Positions 8,212-18,917 of a stretch of 64,000 bases of DNA are shown here, piece after piece. The notes below the pieces were generated by a model. That model was given only the letters and a program-made list of their open reading frames with translations. It searched no databases and was not told where the DNA came from. Location: assembly GCF_025989185.1 (NCBI RefSeq), contig NZ_JAPDNT010000015.1:1-64000 (forward strand). Direction: 5' to 3'. The translations under genes were made by a program, and so were the position numbers. Numbering within the stretch: the stretch's first letter is position 1; every line of letters begins with the position of its first letter. Origin of the DNA: Limobrevibacterium gyesilva. Its GTDB lineage: Bacteria > Pseudomonadota > Alphaproteobacteria > Acetobacterales > Acetobacteraceae.

Positions 8212-9159
8212 TTGTCCGCTTCCTGGCTGCTCCGGCGGGTCCTGCTGATCGCCTACACGATCCTGGTCGTCTCCCTGCTCGTGTTCGGCATCACCCAGGT
8301 CCTGCCGGCCGATGCCGCAGTGACTTTGCTGGGCGAGAACGCGACGCCGGCCGCGCTGGAGGCGGTGCGGCTGAAGCTCGGTCTGGGCGATCCGGTGTGG
8401 CTGCAATACCTGCGCTGGCTGTCGCACGTGCTCACCGGCGATTTTGGCGTGTCCATGCGCACCGGGCAGCCGGTGGGGCCGGAGATGTTCGCCGCGTTGT
8501 CGCGCTCGCTGCTGCTGGCGGTGGGGGCGATCCTGGTGATGCTGGTGCTGGCGGTGCCGCTGGGCATGCTGGCGGCGCTGCGCCAGGGCCGGCTGGTCGA
8601 CATGTTCACAAGCCTGGTCTCGTATCTCGGCGTTTCGCTGCCGGAATTCGTGACCGCGACGCTGATGCTGATGCTGTTCGCGGACCGGCTGCAATGGCTG
8701 CCGGCGACCGGCTACGTGGCGCCGCTGGAGGATTTCTGGGACAGCGTGCGCCATCTGGTGCTGCCGGTGCTGACGGCATCCGTGATCCTGATCGCGCATG
8801 TCGCGCGGATGGTGCGCTCTGAGACGCTGGATGTGCTGCACAGCGACTATATCCGGGCCGCCCGGCTGAAGGGGCTGCCGGAACCGGTGGTGCTGCTGCG
8901 CCATGCGCTGCGCAACGCGTTGCTTCCGGTGGTGACGATCGTGGCGCTGGATGTCGGCTATCTGCTCGGCGGCATCATCGTGATCGAGGAGATCTTCGCG
9001 TTGCCCGGCATCGGCCGGCAACTCGTGGTCGCCATCACCGCGCGCGACCTGCCGTCGATCCAGGCGGGCGCGTTGATCATGGCGGCGACCTATGCGGTGG
9101 CGAATTCTCTGGCCGACATGGCCTACGCATTCCTGGACAGGCGCATCCGCTATGACTGA
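8212..9159 (+). CDS. ABC transporter permease, DppB type
   Basis: The 315 residues have a TTG start at 8212, directly after the binding-protein stop. The N-terminal segment (LLRRVLLIAYTILVVSLLVFG) is the first membrane helix, with the typical VQYLRWLSHVLTGDFG periplasmic loop style. The EAA motif for ATPase contact is AARLKGLPEPVVLLRHALRN. About six membrane helices are visible. It pairs with the DppC-type permease that begins inside its last codons. Confidence 0.9.
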   Translation: MSASWLLRRVLLIAYTILVVSLLVFGITQVLPADAAVTLLGENATPAALEAVRLKLGLGDPVWLQYLRWLSHVLTGDFGVSMRTGQPVGPEMFAALSRSLLLAVGAILVMLVLAVPLGMLAALRQGRLVDMFTSLVSYLGVSLPEFVTATLMLMLFADRLQWLPATGYVAPLEDFWDSVRHLVLPVLTASVILIAHVARMVRSETLDVLHSDYIRAARLKGLPEPVVLLRHALRNALLPVVTIVALDVGYLLGGIIVIEEIFALPGIGRQLVVAITARDLPSIQAGALIMAATYAVANSLADMAYAFLDRRIRYD

Positions 9160-9982
9160 GGCGTTCCGCCGGCTGCTGCGCACCCCGCAGGGCGCGCTCA
9201 GCATCGCGCTGCTGATTCTGCTGGCGGCTGTCTGCGTCGCCGGCCCGGCGCTGGCGCCGTACGATCCCGAGCAGATCGACTTCCTCGGCCGCTTCAGCCC
9301 GCCCGGGGCACTGCACTGGCTCGGCGCGGACCAGCTTGGGCGCGACGTGCTCAGCCGGCTGCTGGTGGGCGCGCGCAGCACGGTGCCGCTGGCACTGTTG
9401 GCGACGCTGCTGGGCACGCTTGGCGGCACCGTGATCGGCACCGTGTCGGCCTATCTCGGCGGGCGCTGGGACGAAGCGATCATGCGCACCATCGATGCGG
9501 TGATGGCGGTGCCCGGGTTGCTGCTGGCGCTGCTGCTGGTCAGTACGCTGGGCAACGGCAGCTTCAATGCCGCGATCGCCATTGCGGTGGCGTTCGCGCC
9601 GGGCATGGCGCGGGTGACCCGCAGCGTGGCGTTGACGGTGCGCAACCAGGACTACGTGAAGGCCGCGATCGCGCGCGGCGAGGGCGGCGGCTGGATCGTG
9701 TTCCGCGAGATGCTGCCGAACGTCGTGGCGCCCGTGGTGATCGAGACCACGATCCGTGTCGCCTTCGCGGTGATGCTGTTCGCGACGCTGAGCTTCCTCG
9801 GCCTCGGCGCGCAGCCGCCGGCATCGGAATGGGGGCTGATGGTGTCGGAGGCGCGGCGCTATCTGCACCAGGCGCCGTGGATCATCATCGCGCCGTCGGT
9901 GGCGATCGGGCTGACGGCCATTGCCTTCAACCTGCTCGGCGACGGGCTGCGCGATGCGCTGAACCCGCGGGACGAGCGATGA
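9152..9982 (+). CDS. ABC transporter permease, DppC type
   Basis: The 276 residues start at ATG 9152, overlapping the stop of the preceding permease by 8 bp. The sequence shows the DppC hallmarks: HWLGADQLGRDVLSRLLVGA near residue 50 and an EAA loop around KAAIARGEGGGWIVFREMLP. Five to six membrane helices are visible. It forms the heterodimeric channel with the 8212 gene. Confidence 0.9.
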   Translation: MTEAFRRLLRTPQGALSIALLILLAAVCVAGPALAPYDPEQIDFLGRFSPPGALHWLGADQLGRDVLSRLLVGARSTVPLALLATLLGTLGGTVIGTVSAYLGGRWDEAIMRTIDAVMAVPGLLLALLLVSTLGNGSFNAAIAIAVAFAPGMARVTRSVALTVRNQDYVKAAIARGEGGGWIVFREMLPNVVAPVVIETTIRVAFAVMLFATLSFLGLGAQPPASEWGLMVSEARRYLHQAPWIIIAPSVAIGLTAIAFNLLGDGLRDALNPRDER

Positions 9983-11553
9983 ACCCGGTCCTTTCCGTCT
10001 CTGGCTACACGCTCGACTACGTCACGTCAGGTGGGACGCATCGGGCGCTGGACGACGTGTCGCTGGCCATCGCGCCCGGCGAGGTGCTGGGGCTGGTGGG
10101 CGAGTCCGGTTCCGGCAAGAGCTCGCTGGTGTGGTCGATCATGCGCCATCTGCCGCGCAATGCGCGCGAGCTGCAGGGCGCAATCCATCTGGGCGACACC
10201 GATCTGCGCCGGGCCACGCCCAAGGCGCTGCTGGGTATCCGCGGGCGGCGCATCGGCATGGTGTTCCAGGACCCGTCCACCTCGCTCAATCCGACGCTCA
10301 CGCTCGGCCGCCAGCTTACGGAAGTGCTGGTCCGCCATCGCGGGTTCAGCAAGGCGGCGGCGTGGCAGGAAGGCATCGAGCTGCTGCGGCGGGTGGAGCT
10401 GCACCAGCCGGAAGTGCTGATGCGCCGCTATCCGCACGAGGTGTCGGGCGGCGAGAAGCAGCGTGTCGTCATCGCCACCGCGTTCGGCTGCCGGCCCGAG
10501 CTGATCCTGTTCGACGAGCCGACGACGGCGCTCGACGTGATCACCGGCGCGCGCATCCTCGACCTGTTCCGCCGGCTGCGGGCGGAGACCGGCGTTGCGG
10601 CGCTATACATCTCGCACGATCTCGGCCTGGTCTCGCGCATCGCCGACCGCGTGGCGGTGATGCGGCGCGGCAAGCTGGTGGAAGAGGCGGCGGCGTCCAC
10701 CATCTTCCGCGCACCGGCGCACGAGGATACGCGCCGGCTGGTCGATGCGGTGCCGCGCCCGGAACGGCGGCTGGTGTTCGACGAGCCGTCGGGGCCGGTG
10801 CTGCTCGGCGCGCGGGACATCGCCGTGCAATATGGCCGCAAGACGCTGTTCCGCCCGGCGCCGCCGCCGGCGACGCGCAATGTCAGCCTAGATGTGCGGG
10901 AAGGCGAGATCCTCGGCGTGGTCGGCGAATCCGGCTCGGGCAAGTCGTCGATCGCGCGGGCGCTGACCGGGCTTGCCGAGTTCCGCGGCGGCATCCGCCT
11001 GGGCAAGCGGCCGATCGCTGGGGTGGCGCAGATGGATGCCGCCTATCGTCGCGCCGTGCAGATCGTGTTCCAGCATCCGGACACCTCGCTCAATCCGCGC
11101 CAGCGCGTGGGCGAGATCCTGGGGCGCCCGCTGCGCATGTTCGGCGGCGACGCGCGCGAGATCCCCCGGCTGCTGGAGCAGGTGCGCCTGCCGGCGTCCT
11201 ATGCCGGCCGCTGGCCGCACCAGCTTTCCGGCGGCGAGAAGCAGCGTGTCGCCATCGCCCGCGCCTTCGCCGCCAAGCCGGCGCTGGTGATCTGCGACGA
11301 GATCACGGCGGCACTCGACGTGTCCGTGCAGGCCTCGATCATCGACCTGCTGCTGGCGCTGCGGGCCGAACACGGCACGGCCTATCTGTTCATCACGCAT
11401 GATCTGAACCTGATCCGCCAGATTGCCCACCGCATCGCCGTGATGCGGCGGGGCGAGCTGGTCGATCTGCTGGCGGTGGATGCGCTGCAGGGGGAAAGCG
11501 TGCATCCCTACACGCGCGAACTGATCGCCGCCTCGCCCACGCCTGTCGGCTGA
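9979..11553 (+). CDS. Fused dipeptide-type ABC ATPase (DppD-DppF in one chain)
   Basis: The 524-residue protein holds two complete nucleotide-binding domains. Walker A GESGSGKSS occurs at about 41-49 and again at about 316-324. Each half also has its own signature motif (VSGGEKQRV and LSGGEKQRV), Walker B (ILFDEPTTALD, VICDEITAALD) and switch His (ISHD, ITHD). The first half corresponds to DppD and the second to DppF, which are separate genes in the classical operon. In the second Walker B the residue after Asp-Glu is Ile rather than Pro, a minor change. ATG 9979 overlaps the permease stop as ATGA. Confidence 0.9.
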   Translation: MNPVLSVSGYTLDYVTSGGTHRALDDVSLAIAPGEVLGLVGESGSGKSSLVWSIMRHLPRNARELQGAIHLGDTDLRRATPKALLGIRGRRIGMVFQDPSTSLNPTLTLGRQLTEVLVRHRGFSKAAAWQEGIELLRRVELHQPEVLMRRYPHEVSGGEKQRVVIATAFGCRPELILFDEPTTALDVITGARILDLFRRLRAETGVAALYISHDLGLVSRIADRVAVMRRGKLVEEAAASTIFRAPAHEDTRRLVDAVPRPERRLVFDEPSGPVLLGARDIAVQYGRKTLFRPAPPPATRNVSLDVREGEILGVVGESGSGKSSIARALTGLAEFRGGIRLGKRPIAGVAQMDAAYRRAVQIVFQHPDTSLNPRQRVGEILGRPLRMFGGDAREIPRLLEQVRLPASYAGRWPHQLSGGEKQRVAIARAFAAKPALVICDEITAALDVSVQASIIDLLLALRAEHGTAYLFITHDLNLIRQIAHRIAVMRRGELVDLLAVDALQGESVHPYTRELIAASPTPVG

Positions 11554-11570
11554 CGCAAAGGAAATCCCGG

Positions 11571-12782
11571 ATGGAACCGAAAGACCTGCTGGCCCGCATC
11601 GATACGCAAACGTGCCTGACCTTCCTTAGCCGGATGGTGCAGCACAAGAGCTACAGCCAGACCGAGGGCGAGCGCGTCCTGGCCGGCTTCATGGCCGAGC
11701 AGATGCGCGCGCTGGGCCTGGAGGCCGAGCTGACGCCGGTGGAAGGCGAGCGGGTCAACGCGGTCGGCCGCTGGCGCGGCACCGGCGGCGGCAAGAGCCT
11801 GCTGTTCAACGGCCATGTCGACACCAATCCGGTCAGCGAAGGCTGGACCGTCGATCCCTGGGCCGGGAAGGTAGACGACACGTTCATCTACGGCATCGGC
11901 GTGTCCAACATGAAGGCCGGCGACGCCGCGTATTTCTGCGCGGTGAAGACGCTGATCGATGCCGGCGTGAAGCTGCGCGGCGACGTGATCCTGACCTATG
12001 TGGTGGGCGAGCTGCAGGGGGGCGTGGGCACGCTCGCGCTGATCCGCCAGGGCGTGCGCGCCGACTACTTCGTCAACAGCGAGCCGACCGACGTGCAGGC
12101 GCTGACCATGCACGCCGCGGCCTTCACCTTCCTCATCGAGCTGGTCGGCGATACGCGGCATCTGTCCAAGCGCGAGGAGGCCGTTGATGCCATCTCGGCC
12201 GCGTGCGACCTCATTCCCCGCCTCAATGCGATGACGTTCTCCGGCGCACCGACGCCCGAGCACGCCGGCATCAACCGCGTGCATGTGGGCGTGGTGCATG
12301 GCGCGCTGGGCAAGGAGCTGCATGAGTGGCGGCCGCCGCAGGTTGCCGATTTCGTGCGGATCAAGGGGTCCGGCCGCTACGCCCCGGGCCAGACGGAGGC
12401 GGGCGCGCTGGCCGATCTGCGGCGCGAGCTGGATGCGCTGGAGGCACGCTTCCCCGGCCTGCGCGCCACGCTGACGCCGGAGCACCAGCTCGGCCGGCCG
12501 ATGATGCCGTCCTTCGAGGTGGCGAAGACCAGCCCGATCGTGCAGGCGGTCAACCGCGCCTACCGCACGGTGCGCGGCGTGGACCAGCCCACGGGCGCGA
12601 TCACGCCGCCGGGCTTCTACGGCACGGATGCCGCGCATCTGTTCCGCGCCGGGGGGATGGAAGGCGTCGTCTGCGGGCCGGGCGGCCGCTACAACACGAT
12701 GCCGGACGAGCGCGTGGACATCGCCGACTTCCTCGACATGGTCCGCATCTACATGCTCACCATTCTCGAGATCTGCGCCTGA
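11571..12782 (+). CDS. M20-family protein with an altered metal site
   Basis: The 403 residues keep the M20 fold (LLFNGHVDTNP with H82 and D84, a dimerisation insert, and PGFYGTDAAHLF near the end). The metal-binding positions differ from the family norm. The bridging Asp of the usual GxxDMKG is Asn (VSNMKAG, N113). The Glu-Glu pair reads Glu-Leu (GELQGG, E147-L148), and the usual C-terminal His of the H-x-x-x-E-x motif appears as Asn in YNTMPDERV. It may work with another metal arrangement, be a non-catalytic binder, or do unusual chemistry. It follows the ATPase by 17 bp and the M24-like gene follows 2 bp later. Confidence 0.8.
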   Translation: MEPKDLLARIDTQTCLTFLSRMVQHKSYSQTEGERVLAGFMAEQMRALGLEAELTPVEGERVNAVGRWRGTGGGKSLLFNGHVDTNPVSEGWTVDPWAGKVDDTFIYGIGVSNMKAGDAAYFCAVKTLIDAGVKLRGDVILTYVVGELQGGVGTLALIRQGVRADYFVNSEPTDVQALTMHAAAFTFLIELVGDTRHLSKREEAVDAISAACDLIPRLNAMTFSGAPTPEHAGINRVHVGVVHGALGKELHEWRPPQVADFVRIKGSGRYAPGQTEAGALADLRRELDALEARFPGLRATLTPEHQLGRPMMPSFEVAKTSPIVQAVNRAYRTVRGVDQPTGAITPPGFYGTDAAHLFRAGGMEGVVCGPGGRYNTMPDERVDIADFLDMVRIYMLTILEICA

Positions 12783-12784
12783 CC

Positions 12785-13933
12785 ATGCGCGCGCCCGCAA
12801 CCTTCGCGCCGCGTATCGAGCGGCTTCGCGGCGTGATGCAGGCGCATCGCTGCGACGCGATGCTGGTGGACCATGCCGAGCTGCTTGCCTGGGCGACCGG
12901 CTACACGGTGTCGCAGACGATGTATCGCGCCGCCGTCATCCCGTTGTCCGGTGAGCCCTGCTTCGTGCTGCGCAGCCTCGATGCCGGGCCGTGCCGGGAC
13001 GGCGTGTGGTTCTCCGACATCGTCGCATTCGCCGATGACGCCGATCCCTATGTCGTGGTGGCCGAGGCCATGCAGGCGCGAGGGTTCGCGGCGTCGCGAA
13101 TCGGCGTGGACTTCACCTCGTACGGCTTCACCGCGGACGCGCAGCGCCGGCTGGCATTGCTGCTGCCCGAGGCGGCGTTCGTCGACCTGGGGCCGGTCAA
13201 CGATGCCGTGCGGGCCTGCAAGTTCTCCGACGAGATCGCGCTGATCGAGGCGGCGGCAGGGATCGCCGACGCCACGATGAGCGAGCTGGAAGCGGCGGTG
13301 CGTCCCGGCCAGCGCGTGCGCGACGTCGCCGCCATCGCCGCTTCCGCCTTCCTACGCCTGGGTGCCGACGAGGGCGGTCCCGGCCCGATCCTGCGCGGCA
13401 GCGGCGATATCGATTTCCTGCACGGGCACGGGCTCGACGCGGTACTGGGCGCGGGCGACATCCTGCACGTGGAGCTGACGCCGCGTGTGCGCAACTACAG
13501 CGCGCGGCTGATGCGCCCGATCTTCCTTGGCCGGCCCCCGGCGGCGCAGGCCGAGGCGTTCGCCCGGTTGACGGCGCTGCAGGAGGTGCAGATTGCCGCG
13601 ATGCAGCCGGGTGCGACGGCGCGCGAGGTCGACGCGATCCTGCGCGATGGCGTGCTGCGGGAGGGCCTGCGCGCCGACTTTGCGAACGTGACCGGCTATA
13701 TGCTGGGGCTGTATGGGCGCACGCCGCGGTCGAGCGACTTCTCGCACGCGTTCCATCCCGGCGCGGCCTTCACGTTGCAGCCGGGCATGGTGTTTCACAT
13801 GTATGCCTCGGCGCAGGGCGTCGCCATCAGCGAGACGGTGCTGGTGTCGGCGAGCGGCCCACGGCGCCTGACCAGGTGCCCGCGCCGGGCCATGCGGGCG
13901 CCGGCCGGGGATGGCGTCGACGCAACGGATTGA
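12785..13933 (+). CDS. M24-fold (creatinase/Xaa-Pro peptidase-like) hydrolase lacking most metal ligands
   Basis: The 382 residues have the two-domain layout of prolidase/creatinase proteins: an N-terminal domain to about 140 and a pita-bread domain after it (SDEIALIEAAAGIAD onward). Of the five metal ligands of true M24 peptidases, the first Asp is Glu (HVELTP, E230), the second is Ala (YSARLMR, A240), the His is Tyr (TGYMLG, Y305) and the first Glu is Met (VFHMY, M339). Only the last Glu (ISET, E350) remains. A His pair (LHGHG, 213 and 215) plus E230 and E350 recalls the metal-free creatinase site. It is the last gene of the operon, 2 bp after the M20-like gene. Confidence 0.8.
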   Translation: MRAPATFAPRIERLRGVMQAHRCDAMLVDHAELLAWATGYTVSQTMYRAAVIPLSGEPCFVLRSLDAGPCRDGVWFSDIVAFADDADPYVVVAEAMQARGFAASRIGVDFTSYGFTADAQRRLALLLPEAAFVDLGPVNDAVRACKFSDEIALIEAAAGIADATMSELEAAVRPGQRVRDVAAIAASAFLRLGADEGGPGPILRGSGDIDFLHGHGLDAVLGAGDILHVELTPRVRNYSARLMRPIFLGRPPAAQAEAFARLTALQEVQIAAMQPGATAREVDAILRDGVLREGLRADFANVTGYMLGLYGRTPRSSDFSHAFHPGAAFTLQPGMVFHMYASAQGVAISETVLVSASGPRRLTRCPRRAMRAPAGDGVDATD

Positions 13934-13975
13934 CCGGCAGGAAAGGCCACGGGCTTCGCCGTTGCGACGATGCGG

Positions 13976-16219
<2,244 letters not shown>

Positions 16220-16289
16220 TCAGTTGACGCCGTTCCTGTCGGTGCCTGAAGCTTGGGCATCGCTGTGGGGCAGCAAAGGGGCGCGGGCA

Positions 16290-17621
16290 TTGAACGAGGT
16301 CCGGGACGTCGCCGCCGGCCGGTTGGGGGCAGCAGAGCTGGCCGCGAATTTCGCCGATATGCATCCGCCGCTGACGCCGGCGCAGGCGGTGGTGGAGGCC
16401 AATCGCTGCTATTTCTGTCACGACGCGCCGTGCATCGAGGCATGTCCGACAGGGATCGACGTCCCCGGCTTCATTCGCAGGATCGCCACCGGGAATCTGC
16501 GCGGATCGGCGCAGACGATCCTGGACGCAAACATCATGGGCGGCAGTTGCGCGCGCGTCTGCCCGACCGAGATCCTGTGCGAGCGCGCCTGCGTGCACAC
16601 GGCGCAGGAGGGCCAGCCGATCCGGATCGGCGCGTTGCAGCGGCACGCCACGGACTGGCTGATGGAGCAAGAGATCGCGCCGTTCACGCGCGCCACGCCG
16701 ACCGGGCGGCGGGTGGCCGTGGTGGGGGCGGGGCCGGCCGGGCTCGCCTGTGCGCATCGGCTGGCGCGCCATGGCCATGATGTGACGATCTACGAGGCGC
16801 GGCCGAAGCCGGGCGGGCTGAACGAGTACGGCATCGCCGCCTACAAGCTGGCGGACGAGTTCGCGCAGCGCGAGGTGGCGTTCATCCTGTCCGTCGGCGG
16901 CATCATCATCGAATACGACAAGGTGCTGGGCCGCGACGTCACGCTGCAGGGGCTGCGGCGGGACTTCGATGCGGTGTTCCTGGGCATCGGTCTCGCCGAC
17001 ACGAAGCCGTTGGGTGTGCCCGGTGGCCCGTTGGCCGGTGTGCGCGATGCCGTGGATTTCATCGCCGAACTGCGCCAGGCGCCGAAGGAACGTGTCGAGG
17101 TCGGGCGACGCGTGGTGGTGATCGGGGGCGGCAACACGGCGATCGATGCGGCGACGCAGGCGCGCAGGCTGGGGGCGGAGGACGTGACCATCGTCTATCG
17201 TCGCGGTCCCGGGCAGATGACGGCGACGCACGCCGAGCAGGAATGGGCGCAGATCAATGGCGTGCGCATTCGCCACTGGGCGGCGCCGCTGCGCGTGCTC
17301 GAGCACGACGGTGCGGTGTCCGCGGTTGCGTTCGCACGCACGTATCTGGGTGCCGACGGGCGGCTGGCCTTGTCCGAGGACCGGTTCACGCTGGCGGCAG
17401 ACATGGTGCTGAAGGCCATCGGGCAGGCGCTCATCCCCGGCCCGCTCGATGGCGCGATGGCGATGTTCGATGGACGCATCGCCGTGGATGCGGACCGGCG
17501 CACCTCGCTTGCCGACGTGTTCGCCGGCGGGGACTGCGTGCCGGGACCCGACCTGACGGTGAACGCGGTGCAGGATGGCAAGCTGGCCGCCGAGGCGATC
17601 CATCGCCAGATCGGCGGCTGA
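16290..17621 (+). CDS. preT: NAD-dependent dihydropyrimidine dehydrogenase, PreT subunit
   Basis: The roughly 443-residue flavoprotein supplies electrons from NAD(P)H for uracil/thymine reduction. Near the N-terminus are the Fe-S cysteines (NRCYFCHDAPCIEACPTG, C40/C43/C48/C52; then GGSCARVCPTEILCERAC). They are followed by an FAD-binding VVGAGPAGLACA and an NAD-binding VVIGGGNTAID. No ATG opens this frame near the conserved start. TTG 16290 is chosen because AAAGGGG lies 8 bp upstream and the protein then begins close to the family norm. GTG 16242 and TTG 16224 are alternatives. preA follows 24 bp later. Confidence 0.9.
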   Translation: MNEVRDVAAGRLGAAELAANFADMHPPLTPAQAVVEANRCYFCHDAPCIEACPTGIDVPGFIRRIATGNLRGSAQTILDANIMGGSCARVCPTEILCERACVHTAQEGQPIRIGALQRHATDWLMEQEIAPFTRATPTGRRVAVVGAGPAGLACAHRLARHGHDVTIYEARPKPGGLNEYGIAAYKLADEFAQREVAFILSVGGIIIEYDKVLGRDVTLQGLRRDFDAVFLGIGLADTKPLGVPGGPLAGVRDAVDFIAELRQAPKERVEVGRRVVVIGGGNTAIDAATQARRLGAEDVTIVYRRGPGQMTATHAEQEWAQINGVRIRHWAAPLRVLEHDGAVSAVAFARTYLGADGRLALSEDRFTLAADMVLKAIGQALIPGPLDGAMAMFDGRIAVDADRRTSLADVFAGGDCVPGPDLTVNAVQDGKLAAEAIHRQIGG

Positions 17622-17645
17622 ACCCGCGGCACGGGAGGGCATGTG

Positions 17646-18917
17646 ATGGCCGATCTCAGATCAAGCTTCGCGGGGATCGCTTCGCCCAATCCGTTCTGGC
17701 TGGCTTCGGCGCCGCCCACGGACAAGGCGTACAACGTGGTGCGGGCGTTCCGGGCCGGCTGGGGCGGGGTGGTGTGGAAGACGCTCGGCGAGGATCCGCC
17801 GATCGTGAACGTCAGCAGCCGCTACGGCGGCGTCAGCTACAACGGCGTGCGCATGGCCGGGTTCAACAACATCGAGCTGATCACCGACCGGCCGCTGCAG
17901 GTGAATCTCGACGAGATCAGGCAGGTCAAGCGCGACTGGCCGGATCGCGCGGTGGTGGTCAGCCTGATGGTGCCGTGCACCGAGGAAAGCTGGCAGCGCA
18001 TCCTGGCGCGGGTGGAAGAGACGGGCTGCGACGGGGTGGAGCTGAATTTCGGCTGCCCGCATGGCATGTCGGAACGCAACATGGGTGCCGCCGTCGGGCA
18101 GGTTCCCGACTATGTGGAAATGGTCACGCGCTGGTGCAAGCAGCACACGCGCATGCCGGTGATCGTGAAGCTGACGCCGAATGTGACAAATATCCTGGCG
18201 TCGGCCGAAGCGGCGCGGCGGGGCGGGGCGGATGCGGTGTCGCTGATCAACACCGTGCAGTCGATCGTCTCCGTCGACCTCGACCTGATGGCGCCGAATC
18301 CTGTGGTGGACGGGCAGGGCACGCATGGCGGCTATTGCGGTCCGGCGGTGAAGCCGATCGCGCTGCGCATGGTCGCCGATATTGCCCGCGACAGTCCGGG
18401 GCTGCCGATCTCCGGCATCGGCGGCATCTCGACGTGGCGCGATGCGGCGGAGTTCATCGCGCTGGGGGCGGGCAATGTGCAGGTGTGTACGGCGGCGATG
18501 CATCATGGCTTCAGGATCGTCGACGACATGATCGACGGCCTCGTCAACTGGATGGATGCCAAGGGTTACGCGGCGACCACGCAGTTCCAGGGACGCGCGG
18601 TGCGCAACTATGTGCACTGGAGCGACCTGAACCTGAATTATCGCACCGTCGCGCGCATCGACCAGGATCTGTGCATTCGCTGCGGCCTCTGCCATGTCGG
18701 CTGCGAGGACACATCGCACCAGGCAATCGCGGCGTTGCGGATCGACGGGCAGCGGCGCTACGAGGTCATCGACGCGGACTGCGTCGGCTGCAATCTGTGC
18801 GCGCTCGCCTGCCCGGTGGATGGCTGCATCACCATGGTGCGCCAGGATGTGGGCGTTCCCGCGCTGACCTGGGACCGGCATCCGAACAACCCGATGCGCA
18901 AGGAGGCCGCCGAATGA
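17646..18917 (+). CDS. preA: NAD-dependent dihydropyrimidine dehydrogenase, PreA catalytic subunit
   Basis: The 423 residues form an FMN barrel of the dihydroorotate dehydrogenase family followed by a ferredoxin-like tail. Seen are SPNPFWLASAPPT near the start, GVELNFGCPHGMSERNMGAA with the active-site cysteine region, VIVKLTPNVTNI and ISGIGGISTWRDA. At the C-terminus are two 4Fe-4S motifs (CIRCGLCHVGC, CVGCNLCALACP). With PreT it reduces uracil or thymine to the 5,6-dihydro form. ATG 17646 follows GGGAGGG; GTG 17643 is also possible. The next gene overlaps its stop. Confidence 0.93.
   Translation: MADLRSSFAGIASPNPFWLASAPPTDKAYNVVRAFRAGWGGVVWKTLGEDPPIVNVSSRYGGVSYNGVRMAGFNNIELITDRPLQVNLDEIRQVKRDWPDRAVVVSLMVPCTEESWQRILARVEETGCDGVELNFGCPHGMSERNMGAAVGQVPDYVEMVTRWCKQHTRMPVIVKLTPNVTNILASAEAARRGGADAVSLINTVQSIVSVDLDLMAPNPVVDGQGTHGGYCGPAVKPIALRMVADIARDSPGLPISGIGGISTWRDAAEFIALGAGNVQVCTAAMHHGFRIVDDMIDGLVNWMDAKGYAATTQFQGRAVRNYVHWSDLNLNYRTVARIDQDLCIRCGLCHVGCEDTSHQAIAALRIDGQRRYEVIDADCVGCNLCALACPVDGCITMVRQDVGVPALTWDRHPNNPMRKEAAE

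Noticed and set aside
6319..9441. A 1040-residue open frame on the minus strand opposite the binding-protein and permease genes
   Set aside because: It is rich in Arg, His, Gln and Ala with no domain pattern, as expected for the antisense of GC-rich coding DNA, and the plus-strand genes there are unmistakable.
12326..12784. An N-terminal extension of the M24-like protein reaching back into the preceding gene
   Set aside because: The extension is the shifted-frame shadow of the M20-like gene; ATG 12785 begins the family sequence 2 bp after its stop.
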